Part shown: piece after piece, positions 37,470 to 45,308 of the stretch
How positions within the stretch are numbered: position 1 is the stretch's first letter
How the letters are laid out: each line of letters opens with the position of its first letter
Assembly: GCF_004298475.1 (NCBI RefSeq)
Contig: NZ_SCRP01000002.1
Location: forward strand, 124,001-188,000
Length of the DNA stretch: 64,000 bases
Direction of reading: 5' to 3'
DNA from: Paraburkholderia sp.
GTDB taxonomy: Bacteria; Pseudomonadota; Gammaproteobacteria; Burkholderiales; Burkholderiaceae
Made by a program: the position numbers and the translations under genes
Notes under the pieces: generated by a model
Seen by the model: the letters and a program-made list of their open reading frames with translations, nothing else
Told to the model about the DNA's origin: nothing
Database searches by the model: none

Positions 37470-38540
37470 TTATTCCGCCCGTACCGGCACGCGCGGTGCA
37501 ACGGCGCACATCAGCTCGTAGCCGATCGTGCCGCACGCCTGCGCAACGTCGTCGATCGGCAGGGCCGCACCCCAAAGCTCGACACGCGCCCCCACACCCG
37601 CACGCGGCACCGGGGTGAGATCGACCGTGAGCATGTCCATCGACACACGCCCGACCACGCGCGTGCGCACGCCCTCGACCACCACGGGCGTGCCTTCGGG
37701 CGCGCTGCGCGGATAGCCGTCTGCGTAACCGCAGGCGACGACGCCGATGCGCATTGGCTTGCGTGCCGTGAAAGTCGATCCATAACCGATGGTCTGGCCT
37801 TCGGCGATGGTTTGCGTGCCGATGATCTCGGCACTGAACGTCATGGCGGGCTGCAGTCCGACACCATCAATCGCCGAGGCCACGCCCGACGGCGATGCGC
37901 CATAGAGGATGATGCCCGGCCGCACCCAGTCGAAGTGCGCGGCCGGATACCAGAGCGTCGCAGCCGAATTGGAGAGGCTGCGCACGCCGGCGATGCCTTG
38001 CGCGCCGCGCTCGAACGTATCCATCTGCTCGGCGATGCCGCGCGGCGTATCGGCGTCGGAGAAGTGCGTCATCAGCGTGATCTGACCAATGCCGGGGCAG
38101 GCGCGCGCCCGCTCCCACGCCGCGCGATATTTTTCGGGTGTGTAGCCGAGCCGGTTCATGCCGCTGTTCATTTTCAGCTGTACGTTGACCGGCTTCGAAA
38201 GACGCGCCATTTCGAGCATGCGCATCTGCTCGTCGGAGTGCACGACCGTCGTGAGACTGTAGCGGTCGATCACGTCGATATCGGTGGGACGAAAGAAGCC
38301 TTCGAGCAGCAGGATCGGACCCGCCCAGCCCAGTTCGCGCAGTTTCACGGCTTCTTCGAGATCGAGCAGCCCGAAGCCGTCCGTGGCCCGCAGACCGGGG
38401 AACGCACGGGCGAGCCCGTGCCCGTAGGCGTTGGCCTTGACTACGGCCCAGATTTTCGACTTCGGCGCGTATCGGCGGGCGACGGCGAGATTGTTGGCGA
38501 GTGCGGCGGTATGAATCGTGGCTGAGAGGGGGCGAGGCAT
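37470..38540 (-). CDS. alr: Alanine racemase
   Basis: Alr is a PLP enzyme making D-alanine for peptidoglycan. The 356-residue protein has the Schiff-base Lys35 in [13 protein letters not shown], the barrel stretch [14 protein letters not shown], and the C-terminal domain with [13 protein letters not shown]. It is the first gene before radA on the minus strand and diverges from lplT. It may be one of two alanine racemases in the genome; only this one is visible. Confidence 0.95.
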   Translation of the reverse strand: MPRPLSATIHTAALANNLAVARRYAPKSKIWAVVKANAYGHGLARAFPGLRATDGFGLLDLEEAVKLRELGWAGPILLLEGFFRPTDIDVIDRYSLTTVVHSDEQMRMLEMARLSKPVNVQLKMNSGMNRLGYTPEKYRAAWERARACPGIGQITLMTHFSDADTPRGIAEQMDTFERGAQGIAGVRSLSNSAATLWYPAAHFDWVRPGIILYGASPSGVASAIDGVGLQPAMTFSAEIIGTQTIAEGQTIGYGSTFTARKPMRIGVVACGYADGYPRSAPEGTPVVVEGVRTRVVGRVSMDMLTVDLTPVPRAGVGARVELWGAALPIDDVAQACGTIGYELMCAVAPRVPVRAE

Positions 38541-38712
38541 GGGAAATTTTCGTAAAGACGCTTTTGAATCATGAGCTTACGATGCACTTCCAGTGCCCGG
38601 AAGTCCCATCTGTAGGACGCTCGAGGAATCTGCTAGTCGGAATGCACCTATTTTCATGATATAAAGCCCTGCGCACAACCCATTTCGAACGTAATAAGCC
38701 CGGATGCATCCC

Positions 38713-38731
38713 ATCCGTCCGGGGCGGACGG
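38713..38731. repeat. Short inverted repeat upstream of lplT
   Basis: TCCGTCC and GGACGGA flank a GGGGC loop, 27 bp before the lplT ATG and in the divergent alr-lplT gap. It could fold in the lplT leader or bind a regulator. The nearest -10-like box is TATAAA at about 38660. Confidence 0.45.
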
Positions 38732-38758
38732 ACCGCAGCGAGGACAGCATCGCATCAG

Positions 38759-40069
38759 ATGAAAAAAGGCTTTTACACCATCATGGCCGCGCAGTTTTTT
38801 TCGTCGTTGGCCGACAATGCGCTCCTGATCGCTGCAATTGCACTGCTGAAAGATCTCCACGCCCCGAGCTGGATGACCCCGCTGCTCAAGCTGTTCTTTG
38901 TCCTTTCCTACGTTGTTCTGGCCGCCTTCGTCGGCGCCTTCGCCGATTCGCGCCCCAAAGGCCGCGTGATGTTCATCACGAACACGATCAAGGTCGTGGG
39001 CTGCGCCATGATGCTCGCGGGCACGCACCCGCTATTCGCATACGGCGTCGTGGGGTTCGGGGCTGCGGCCTATTCGCCCGCGAAATACGGCATCTTGACC
39101 GAGCTGTTGCCGCCTGAACGGCTCGTCGCCGCGAACGGCTGGATCGAGGGCACCACCGTCGGATCGATCATTCTCGGCACCGTCCTCGGCGGCGCGCTCA
39201 TCAGCCCGCATATCGCGTTGCACATGCTCCGCCACACGCCTGCGTCGGTCCAGACCCCCGCTCAGGCCGCGATGCTCGTCATCATGGTCATCTACGTCGT
39301 CGCAGCCCTCTTCAATCTGCGCATTCCCGATACCGGCGCACGCTACCCGCGCCAGCAACGCGGGCCCGTGCGCCTCGTGGCCGATTTCGCCGACTGCTTC
39401 CTGATCCTGTGGCGCGACAAGCTCGGCCAGATCTCGCTCGCCGTCACGACGCTTTTCTGGGGCGCGGGCGCCACGCTGCAGTTCATCGTGCTCAAGTGGG
39501 CCGAAGTCTCGCTCGGCATGTCGCTCTCAGAGGGCGCGATCCTTCAGGCCGTCGTGGCCGTGGGCGTCGCGGCCGGAGCCATCATTGCCGCCGCACGCGT
39601 GCCGCTCAAGAAGTCGCTGTCGGTGCTGCCGGTCGGCATCGTGATGGGACTGGCCGTCATGACGCTTGCGTTCTACACGCGCGATCTCTTTCCGCCGCAC
39701 TGGGGCATGCGCATCGGCCACATGCACGTGAGCGGGTACCTCACCTTCGCCTACCTGTTCCTGATTTTCATCGGCGGGCTCTCCGGCTTCTTCGTCGTAC
39801 CGATGAACGCGCTGCTCCAGCATCGCGGCCACGTGCTGCTCTCCGCCGGCCACTCCATCGCCGTGCAGAATTTCAACGAGAACCTCTCGGTGCTCGTCAT
39901 GCTGTGCCTCTATGCCGTGCTCGTCTGGCTCGACGTGCCCGTCACCGTCGTCATCGTGCTGTTCGGCACCTTCGTCTGCCTCATGATGTGGCTCGTGATG
40001 CGCCGCCATCAGGCCAATCAGCGCGCGTTCGACTCCATCGCGCTGATCGGCGAAAATCACCGCCATTGA
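38759..40069 (+). CDS. lplT: Lysophospholipid transporter LplT (MFS)
   Basis: LplT flips lysophospholipids across the inner membrane for re-acylation. The 436-residue protein has about 12 membrane segments and begins MKKGFYTIMAAQFFSSLADN, the LplT-type start. FGAAAYSPAKYGILTELLP and ANGWIEGTTVGSIILG are also typical. In E. coli LplT is paired with the acyltransferase Aas; here the next gene is thiD, so any Aas must be elsewhere. Confidence 0.88.
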   Translation: MKKGFYTIMAAQFFSSLADNALLIAAIALLKDLHAPSWMTPLLKLFFVLSYVVLAAFVGAFADSRPKGRVMFITNTIKVVGCAMMLAGTHPLFAYGVVGFGAAAYSPAKYGILTELLPPERLVAANGWIEGTTVGSIILGTVLGGALISPHIALHMLRHTPASVQTPAQAAMLVIMVIYVVAALFNLRIPDTGARYPRQQRGPVRLVADFADCFLILWRDKLGQISLAVTTLFWGAGATLQFIVLKWAEVSLGMSLSEGAILQAVVAVGVAAGAIIAAARVPLKKSLSVLPVGIVMGLAVMTLAFYTRDLFPPHWGMRIGHMHVSGYLTFAYLFLIFIGGLSGFFVVPMNALLQHRGHVLLSAGHSIAVQNFNENLSVLVMLCLYAVLVWLDVPVTVVIVLFGTFVCLMMWLVMRRHQANQRAFDSIALIGENHRH

Positions 40070-40139
40070 TCCCGTTATTGCCTCCGCGTGCGCGCCTCGT
40101 GCGCACGTCTTCGGGCGCCCGCCCGCCCGTCAAGCTGCC

Positions 40140-40946
40140 ATGACTTCATCCATTTCGAACGTCCTCACCATCGCCGGCTCGGATTCGGGCGGCGGCGCGG
40201 GCATCCAGGCCGACCTCAAGACATTCTCGGCACTCGGCGCGTACGGCGCGAGCGTGATCACCGCGCTCACCGCGCAGAACACGCGCGGCGTCACCGCGAT
40301 CCACACGCCGGATCCCGCGTTCGTCACGGCGCAGCTCGACGCGGTATTCGACGATATCCGCATCGACGCCGTAAAGATCGGCATGCTCGCGAACGCAGCG
40401 ATCGTGCGCGCCGTCGCCGACGCGCTGCACCGTCACAAACCGGCGCGCATCGTGCTCGACACGGTGATGATTTCGAAGAGCAATCACGCGCTGCTGGCGC
40501 CGGAAGCCGTCGCCGCGCTGCGCGAGGAATTGCTGCCGCTCGCGGGCGTCGTCACGCCGAATCTGCCGGAAGCCGCGGCGCTGCTCGGCGTCGCGCCCGC
40601 CGCCGACGAAGCCGCGATGGTCGAGCAAGGCGAAGCGCTGCGCGCACTCGGCGCGCGGGCCGTGCTGATGAAGGGCGGCCATCTCGGTAGCGGCGACAGC
40701 CCGGACTGGCTCGTCGAAGCGAGCGGCACGCTGCGTCTTGGCGCGAAGCGGGTGCCGGTCACCAATACGCACGGCACGGGCTGCACGCTGTCTTCGTCTG
40801 TCGCGGCGCTGTGGCCGCAGCGGGCGACGCTTGCCGAAGCCGTCAGCGACGCCAAGCAGTACCTCACCGGCGCACTCGAAGCGAGCGATCGTCTCGACGT
40901 CGGCCACGGCGTCGGGCCCGTGCATCACTTCTATCGCTGGTGGTGA
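40140..40946 (+). CDS. thiD: Hydroxymethylpyrimidine/phosphomethylpyrimidine kinase
   Basis: ThiD phosphorylates HMP and HMP-P for thiamine synthesis. The 268-residue ribokinase-fold protein has [20 protein letters not shown] at the N-terminus, [12 protein letters not shown] in the centre, and the catalytic anion hole [15 protein letters not shown]. It is 70 bp after lplT. I see no TPP riboswitch in that gap, so thiamine control is not evident. It converges on the DUF1853 gene with a 30-bp gap. Confidence 0.94.
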   Translation: MTSSISNVLTIAGSDSGGGAGIQADLKTFSALGAYGASVITALTAQNTRGVTAIHTPDPAFVTAQLDAVFDDIRIDAVKIGMLANAAIVRAVADALHRHKPARIVLDTVMISKSNHALLAPEAVAALREELLPLAGVVTPNLPEAAALLGVAPAADEAAMVEQGEALRALGARAVLMKGGHLGSGDSPDWLVEASGTLRLGAKRVPVTNTHGTGCTLSSSVAALWPQRATLAEAVSDAKQYLTGALEASDRLDVGHGVGPVHHFYRWW

Positions 40947-40976
40947 GCGTCTGGTGGCGAGCGTTCGCGCGCGGCC

Positions 40977-42074
40977 TTATTCGCGCGCAAACGCCCTGGC
41001 TTGCGCGGGCCAGTCGTCGGGGACGATGAAGCCGCGCGACTGCTCGATGTAGCGGTTTGCCGCGTCGGCGACGAAGGCGGCCACCATCGCCGGTTCGTCG
41101 GGGCGCGGCAGATCCGCAAGCAAGGTTTCAGGATCGCCTGGGGCCGCAACCGACATTTGATCGGCGAAGGCACCCGGCAAATCAACCGACCCTTCCCCGC
41201 TTCTCCCGGCGCGCAGCGATAGCTCAGTCTGCATGCGCGCTGTCGCCGCCATCCCCGACGATTCGCGCTTGCCATCTGCGATACGGCGCGGCGCGAGCCA
41301 CGCCATGCGCGGCAATGCGCTCCAGCCGTCGGCAGCCTGCCGTGCTGCGAAAGCGGGCCACTCCGTGCGTGTGACCCACCAGCCGCGTGCGTGGCCTCGC
41401 GCGAGCGCGGGCGGATCGTTCACGGCGGCTGGCGCACTTGCCCCCGCTTGATAGAACAGCCAGCCTTTCACGAACATCTGCGCGATCCACGGCCCAGGAA
41501 ATCCGAGCGACACGAATTCCTCCCGCTCGCTGAGCCGAAGCTGATGATCGATCAGATGGGTGCGTTTGCGATCCAGACGGTCGCGCAGACCAGGCCCGAC
41601 GAAGTCCGCGAGCGTTGCCTGCGCATCCCCGCAATGCAGGTAGCACTTCACCGCCAGTTCCCAGTGCAGACGCTGGCCATCGCGCGTTTCTACAAGAAAG
41701 TCGCATTCGCCGAGCGTGTGGCCCGCGCGCCGCAACGGCACGTTGGCCGCCACGAGCCGCGCTGCGGGGCCGTATTCAAGGAACCAGCCAAGCAGGATCT
41801 CGGCGTAGCGGCCAAGCCGCTTCGGCCGGCTGCCGTCGAGCACCGCATGCAGCGGCGCCGGATCGCGATCGAGTTGAATGAGCCATTGCGCGGCGGCATG
41901 CGCCTCGGCGGGATGGCTCCACGGCTCGGCGAGCGGCGACCGGGGTGGTTGTGCGCTCAACAGATCCGCGCTGAAGAGCAACCACGCGAGATCGCGCACT
42001 GCAGGATCGGTCAGCCCGTCGAGACGCCCGGCGACATCGACGCCGGATGTGTCCGAGGGCTGGGCGGCGGTCAT
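40977..42074 (-). CDS. DUF1853 family protein with nuclease-like motif
   Basis: This 365-residue protein resembles DUF1853, a family without a proven function. Three elements recall PD-(D/E)XK phosphodiesterases: a helix RYAEILLGWFLE (90-101), the strand GECDFLVE (122-129) with Asp125, and the strand HWELAVKCYL (137-146) with Glu139 and Lys143. Active-site assignment is my inference; the Glu is four residues before the Lys rather than two. Its ATG overlaps the end of the uracil-DNA glycosylase gene by 4 bp, so it is translated with a base-excision repair enzyme. Confidence 0.75.
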   Translation of the reverse strand: MTAAQPSDTSGVDVAGRLDGLTDPAVRDLAWLLFSADLLSAQPPRSPLAEPWSHPAEAHAAAQWLIQLDRDPAPLHAVLDGSRPKRLGRYAEILLGWFLEYGPAARLVAANVPLRRAGHTLGECDFLVETRDGQRLHWELAVKCYLHCGDAQATLADFVGPGLRDRLDRKRTHLIDHQLRLSEREEFVSLGFPGPWIAQMFVKGWLFYQAGASAPAAVNDPPALARGHARGWWVTRTEWPAFAARQAADGWSALPRMAWLAPRRIADGKRESSGMAATARMQTELSLRAGRSGEGSVDLPGAFADQMSVAAPGDPETLLADLPRPDEPAMVAAFVADAANRYIEQSRGFIVPDDWPAQARAFARE

Positions 42075-43117
42075 TTTTCGCCGCCGTCCGCCTTACGCCA
42101 GATATCGCGCGCGAGGCAGAGATCCGCCCACGCCTTCGACTTGTCGTGCAGGCTGCGCAGCAGGTAAGCGGGGTGATAGGTGACGATCACAGGCACGCCC
42201 TCGTATTCGTGCACGCGGCCGCGCAGCGACGCGATGCTGGCCTCGCTCTTGAGCAGGCTCTGCGCGGCAAAACGGCCCAGGGCGACGATGATCTTCGGCT
42301 TGACGAGCGCGACCTGGCGCTGCAGATAGGGTTCGCAGCGCGCGACTTCATCGGGCTCGGGATTGCGGTTGCCGGGCGGGCGGCACTTGATGACGTTGGC
42401 GATATAGACGTTCTCGCCGCGGGCGAGCGACAGTGCGCGCAGCATGTTGTCGAGCAGCTTGCCAGCCTGACCGACAAACGGTTCGCCCTGACGGTCCTCG
42501 TTCTCGCCGGGCGCTTCGCCGATCAGCATCCAGTCGGCCTCGCGGTCGCCTACGCCGAACACCGTCTTCGTGCGCTTCTCGCACAGACGGCAGCGCGTGC
42601 AGGCTTCGACGCGTTCGGCGAGCGCATCCCAGTCGAGCGATGCGACATCGTTTCGGGGTGCTGCGGATTGCGAACGAGGTTCGTCGCCATGCGCGCCGGG
42701 CAGCGCGGGCACGGCGTCAAACCAGGCGAAATCTTCTTCGGTCAGTGGCGGCGGTTCGTCGGACGCGACCGGGACGGCCGTTGCACGGGTGGCCGCTTCG
42801 GCCGACGGCGCGACAGACGCTGCATCGTCGATCGTTTCGACAGCATCCGCGCGCGCGGCGCGCGCCGGAAGATCGCCCAAACGTGCTGGTCGTGCTGCCT
42901 GCACTGATTGCCGTCGCGCGTCAGCCTGCGCGGCAGGCGCGGCGACAGCATCAGCCACAGCGGCATCTCCCGCACCGGGAGCAACCGGCGCGGCCAGCTC
43001 GCCTGCAATGGCCGCCTCAACCGCTGCCGTTGCGGCAACACGCGACGCCTGCGTGCCTTTGCTCACCCAGCGCGGCGAGAGGCCCAGTTCGTCCAGCGCG
43101 AACTCATTGAGCGCCAT
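42071..43117 (-). CDS. Uracil-DNA glycosylase, family 4 (4Fe-4S)
   Basis: The enzyme removes uracil from DNA. Of 348 residues, 1-165 are a low-complexity Ala/Arg/Pro-rich extension; the catalytic domain follows. Cluster Cys are C173 and C176 (CTRC), C245 (NVIKCRPPGNRNP) and C261. The active-site motifs are LIGEAPGENED (near 198) and the C-terminal YHPAYLLR (near 314). I start at MALNEFALDELGL because AGGGGAGGG precedes it; a Met six codons upstream is possible. The start overlaps rimI by 14 bp. Family 4 enzymes are sometimes annotated as phage polymerase-related because of an old fusion. Confidence 0.93.
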   Translation of the reverse strand: MALNEFALDELGLSPRWVSKGTQASRVAATAAVEAAIAGELAAPVAPGAGDAAVADAVAAPAAQADARRQSVQAARPARLGDLPARAARADAVETIDDAASVAPSAEAATRATAVPVASDEPPPLTEEDFAWFDAVPALPGAHGDEPRSQSAAPRNDVASLDWDALAERVEACTRCRLCEKRTKTVFGVGDREADWMLIGEAPGENEDRQGEPFVGQAGKLLDNMLRALSLARGENVYIANVIKCRPPGNRNPEPDEVARCEPYLQRQVALVKPKIIVALGRFAAQSLLKSEASIASLRGRVHEYEGVPVIVTYHPAYLLRSLHDKSKAWADLCLARDIWRKADGGEK

Positions 43118-43598
43118 CCGCGCCCTCCCCTGCAAAAGAAAAACGCATCACGATCGCATCCTCGCGGCTGTGATGCCGGGCCGGATAGTAGTTCTTGCGC
43201 CGGCCGATCGTGACGAAGCCGAACTGCTCGTACAGCCGGATCGCGCGATGATTCGATGGCCGCACTTCCAGCAGCAGCCCTTCGAGCCGCTGCGCTCCCG
43301 CAATCCGCACCGCCTCGCGCAACAGCGCGAGCCCGGCGCCCGCGCCCTGCGCCGCGGGCGCGACGCACAGGTTCAGCAGATGCATCTCGTCGACCACCGG
43401 CATCAGCACGCAGTAGCCGAGTAGCGTGCCTGTCATGTGGCGCATGCAGATGCCGAAATAGCCGTTGCGCAGCGAATCTTCGAAGTTGCCGCGCGACCAC
43501 GGAAACTCGTATGCGACCCGCTCGATGGCGGCGACCTCGTCGAGGTCGCTCTCGGTCATCTGCGACAGATAGCGGTCGGTCATCAACACGCCGCTCAT
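43104..43598 (-). CDS. rimI: Ribosomal protein S18 alanine N-acetyltransferase RimI
   Basis: RimI is a GNAT enzyme that acetylates the N-terminal Ala of S18. The 164-residue product has the fold start MTESDLDEVAAIERVAYEFP, the acetyl-CoA loop CVAPAAQGAGAGLALL, and NHRAIRLYEQFGFVTIGRRK near the end, which is diagnostic of RimI. Its ATG overlaps tsaB by 4 bp. Adjacency to tsaB is widely conserved. Confidence 0.93.
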   Translation of the reverse strand: MSGVLMTDRYLSQMTESDLDEVAAIERVAYEFPWSRGNFEDSLRNGYFGICMRHMTGTLLGYCVLMPVVDEMHLLNLCVAPAAQGAGAGLALLREAVRIAGAQRLEGLLLEVRPSNHRAIRLYEQFGFVTIGRRKNYYPARHHSREDAIVMRFSFAGEGADGAQ

Positions 43599-44407
43599 CG
43601 CCCGTCCTCTGTGGCGGACGCCGGCGGCACATCCTGGACACCCGGGGCGGCGCGCCCGGCCTTCGCGGCCAGCCGCTCGGCCGTGGTCTGGGCGACCTTG
43701 TTGCGCACGTATTCGGGCGCGGCCTGGTCGGCGCGCAGCGTGTGGCCCGCGCGGAACGCGCGCAACGCGGCATGCGCGAGCGGCAACGCGTGCGGCAACG
43801 CCTCGGCGTCGATCACACGAGCCGCATGAGAGGCCGCGAGCCGCGTGCCGAACGCCGCAGCGGCGTTGCCCGCCAGCGTGAAGGGAGCCTCGGGCGCGAC
43901 GATGCGCTCCGGCGCGTCGAGCGACGCGGGATGCACCGTGCGCCAGTCGCGCGCCGCCGCGTCCCACTCGAACTCGGCCCAATAGGCTTCGTCCATACGG
44001 GCGTCGAGCGCGGCCAGCACGTGCGTCGCAGCGGCATCGCGCAGCCGCGCGCTTTCGGCGCAAACGAGCAGCGTGCCGACCGGCACGACCGGAATATCGA
44101 GCCCGAATGCGAGTCCCTGGGCGACGCCCGTTGCGGTGCGCAGCCCGGTGAACGAGCCCGGCCCGGCGCCGAAGGCAATCGCGTCGCAGTCCGCGAGCGT
44201 CAGCCCGGCTTCGGCGAGCAGCTCGCCGATGGCCGGTAGCAGGCGCGTGCTGGACACGGCGCCGGTGGCCTCGTGGCGCACCCACACGGCCACTTCGGCG
44301 TACGGTTCGGTGACGGACGCACCGCCGGAGGCGGCGGTGGCGCGAAGAAGGGCGACCGAGCAGAATTCGGTCGACGTATCGAGGGCAAGCAGCACGGTGT
44401 CGTTCAT
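43595..44407 (-). CDS. tsaB: TsaB, t6A tRNA modification complex subunit
   Basis: TsaB pairs with TsaD and TsaE to make threonylcarbamoyl-adenosine at position 37 of ANN-decoding tRNAs. The 270-residue protein shows the ASKHA-type start VLLALDTSTEFCSVALL and FGAGPGSFTGLRTATGVAQG, the TsaB signature. I begin at MNDTVLLALD; a Met three codons earlier (MAVMNDT) is an alternative. It heads the overlapping tsaB-rimI-udg-DUF1853 run. Confidence 0.93.
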   Translation of the reverse strand: MNDTVLLALDTSTEFCSVALLRATAASGGASVTEPYAEVAVWVRHEATGAVSSTRLLPAIGELLAEAGLTLADCDAIAFGAGPGSFTGLRTATGVAQGLAFGLDIPVVPVGTLLVCAESARLRDAAATHVLAALDARMDEAYWAEFEWDAAARDWRTVHPASLDAPERIVAPEAPFTLAGNAAAAFGTRLAASHAARVIDAEALPHALPLAHAALRAFRAGHTLRADQAAPEYVRNKVAQTTAERLAAKAGRAAPGVQDVPPASATEDGR

Positions 44408-44476
44408 GACCGCCATTGTAATGCGACGCCCCGCGCTCTCCCATGCGGGACGTGGTGCGTGCGTCGCCGGCCCGAT

Positions 44477-44496
44477 TCTGGAGGAATCGCTCCAGA
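44477..44496. repeat. Inverted repeat in the tsaB-acbP divergent region
   Basis: TCTGGAG and CTCCAGA form a perfect 7-bp dyad with a 6-bp spacer. It lies 70 bp upstream of tsaB and 86 bp upstream of the acyl-CoA-binding protein gene. It could be an operator for either gene; no further support is visible. Confidence 0.4.
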
Positions 44497-44581
44497 CAGA
44501 TGTGGAACGCGCTGCTACCATCGGCGCCTGTTTCCGCGCTATGTCTGCGCGGCTTCTGATTAAACCCGTAGAGGAAAGACG

Positions 44582-44851
44582 ATGAGTGACGTAAATGCGC
44601 TGTTCGAGAAAGCCCATGAAGAAGTGCAGCAGTTGCCCGAACGGCCGGGCAACCTGACGCTGTTGCGCCTCTATGCGCTCTACAAGCAGGCTACCAAAGG
44701 CGACGTCCACGGCGACAAGCCGGGTTTCACCGACATCGTCGGCAAGTACAAGTACGAAGCCTGGGCCGCCCTCAAGGGCACGGCCCAGGACGCAGCGAAG
44801 CAGCAATACGTCGAGCTGGTCGAATCGCTCAAGCGCGGCGACGCAAGCTAG
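44582..44851 (+). CDS. Acyl-CoA-binding protein
   Basis: This 89-residue four-helix protein binds medium/long-chain acyl-CoA in the cytosol. The family signature is complete: LTLLRLYALYKQATKGDVHG, then KYKYEAWAALKGTAQDAAKQQYV. ACBPs are common in eukaryotes and restricted in bacteria, but regular in Burkholderiales. AGAGGAAAG precedes the ATG. No operon partner on this strand is evident. Confidence 0.95.
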   Translation: MSDVNALFEKAHEEVQQLPERPGNLTLLRLYALYKQATKGDVHGDKPGFTDIVGKYKYEAWAALKGTAQDAAKQQYVELVESLKRGDAS

Positions 44852-45006
44852 GCACCCGGGCAGGCGCTGCACCGTGGGCATCGCCGTGGCCATCGCGGTG
44901 GCCATGGATTGCGGCTGGAGCGGCTGGCAGATACGCCAGCCGCCGTCCGCAGCGCGCCGCATTCCCTCGCTGGCAACTCGCTCTGGCGCAGCGCAACAAA
45001 TCCGGA

Positions 45007-45012
45007 TATAAT
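45007..45012 (+). promoter_or_regulatory. -10 box (TATAAT) for the RNA helicase gene
   Basis: A perfect TATAAT at this site implies a start near 45019 and a leader of about 290 nt. The -35 region 17-18 bp upstream (TGGCGC/CTGGCG) is poor. Confidence 0.5.
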
Positions 45013-45195
45013 TCGCGGCGCGCCGGGTTCCGGCCACCCAGCCAGAGCTGGGCGGGCCAGCAAGGCGCCTCGCAGCGTTAAGCTCCAATCCAGTTTAGAA
45101 CCTGTCCCCTCCTGCCTTGGCCCTTCGGGCCGTCATGTATCAGGCTGGCGGCAAGCCAATATCGGTGCGCCGCATCCGAAACAGCTTCTAACGAA

Positions 45196-45229
45196 AATCC
45201 ACCATATGGGGTGGATTGCCCCCGTTTTT
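45196..45229 (+). promoter_or_regulatory. Competing hairpins with a short U-run in the helicase leader (possible attenuator)
   Basis: AATCCACC (45196-45203) pairs perfectly with GGTGGATT (45210-45217). The alternative ATGGGG (45206-45211) with CCCCGT (45220-45225) shares bases with it and is followed at once by a T tract (45225-45229). The two folds exclude one another, an attenuator-like arrangement 80-110 nt before the start codon. The T tract is short, so this is tentative. Confidence 0.4.
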
Positions 45230-45308
45230 CGATTTGTTCGCAAAATCCGACGACTTGGGTATGCCGATTGGCGCCGACGTTCTATTTCCTGTATTCCCAA
45301 GGATTTTC

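Larger units (their letters stand above)
44852..45308. other. Long intergenic region and leader upstream of the RhlE-type helicase
   Basis: The 457-bp gap contains a bulged GC hairpin just after acbP (CCGTGGCCA/TGGCCATGG near 44885), a consensus -10 box at 45007-45012 and a leader of about 290 nt. The leader includes hairpins at about 45117-45130 (GGCCC TTC GGGCC) and 45196-45217. No coding sequence is convincing; the helicase frame remains open back to 45216 but without homology. Confidence 0.6.
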
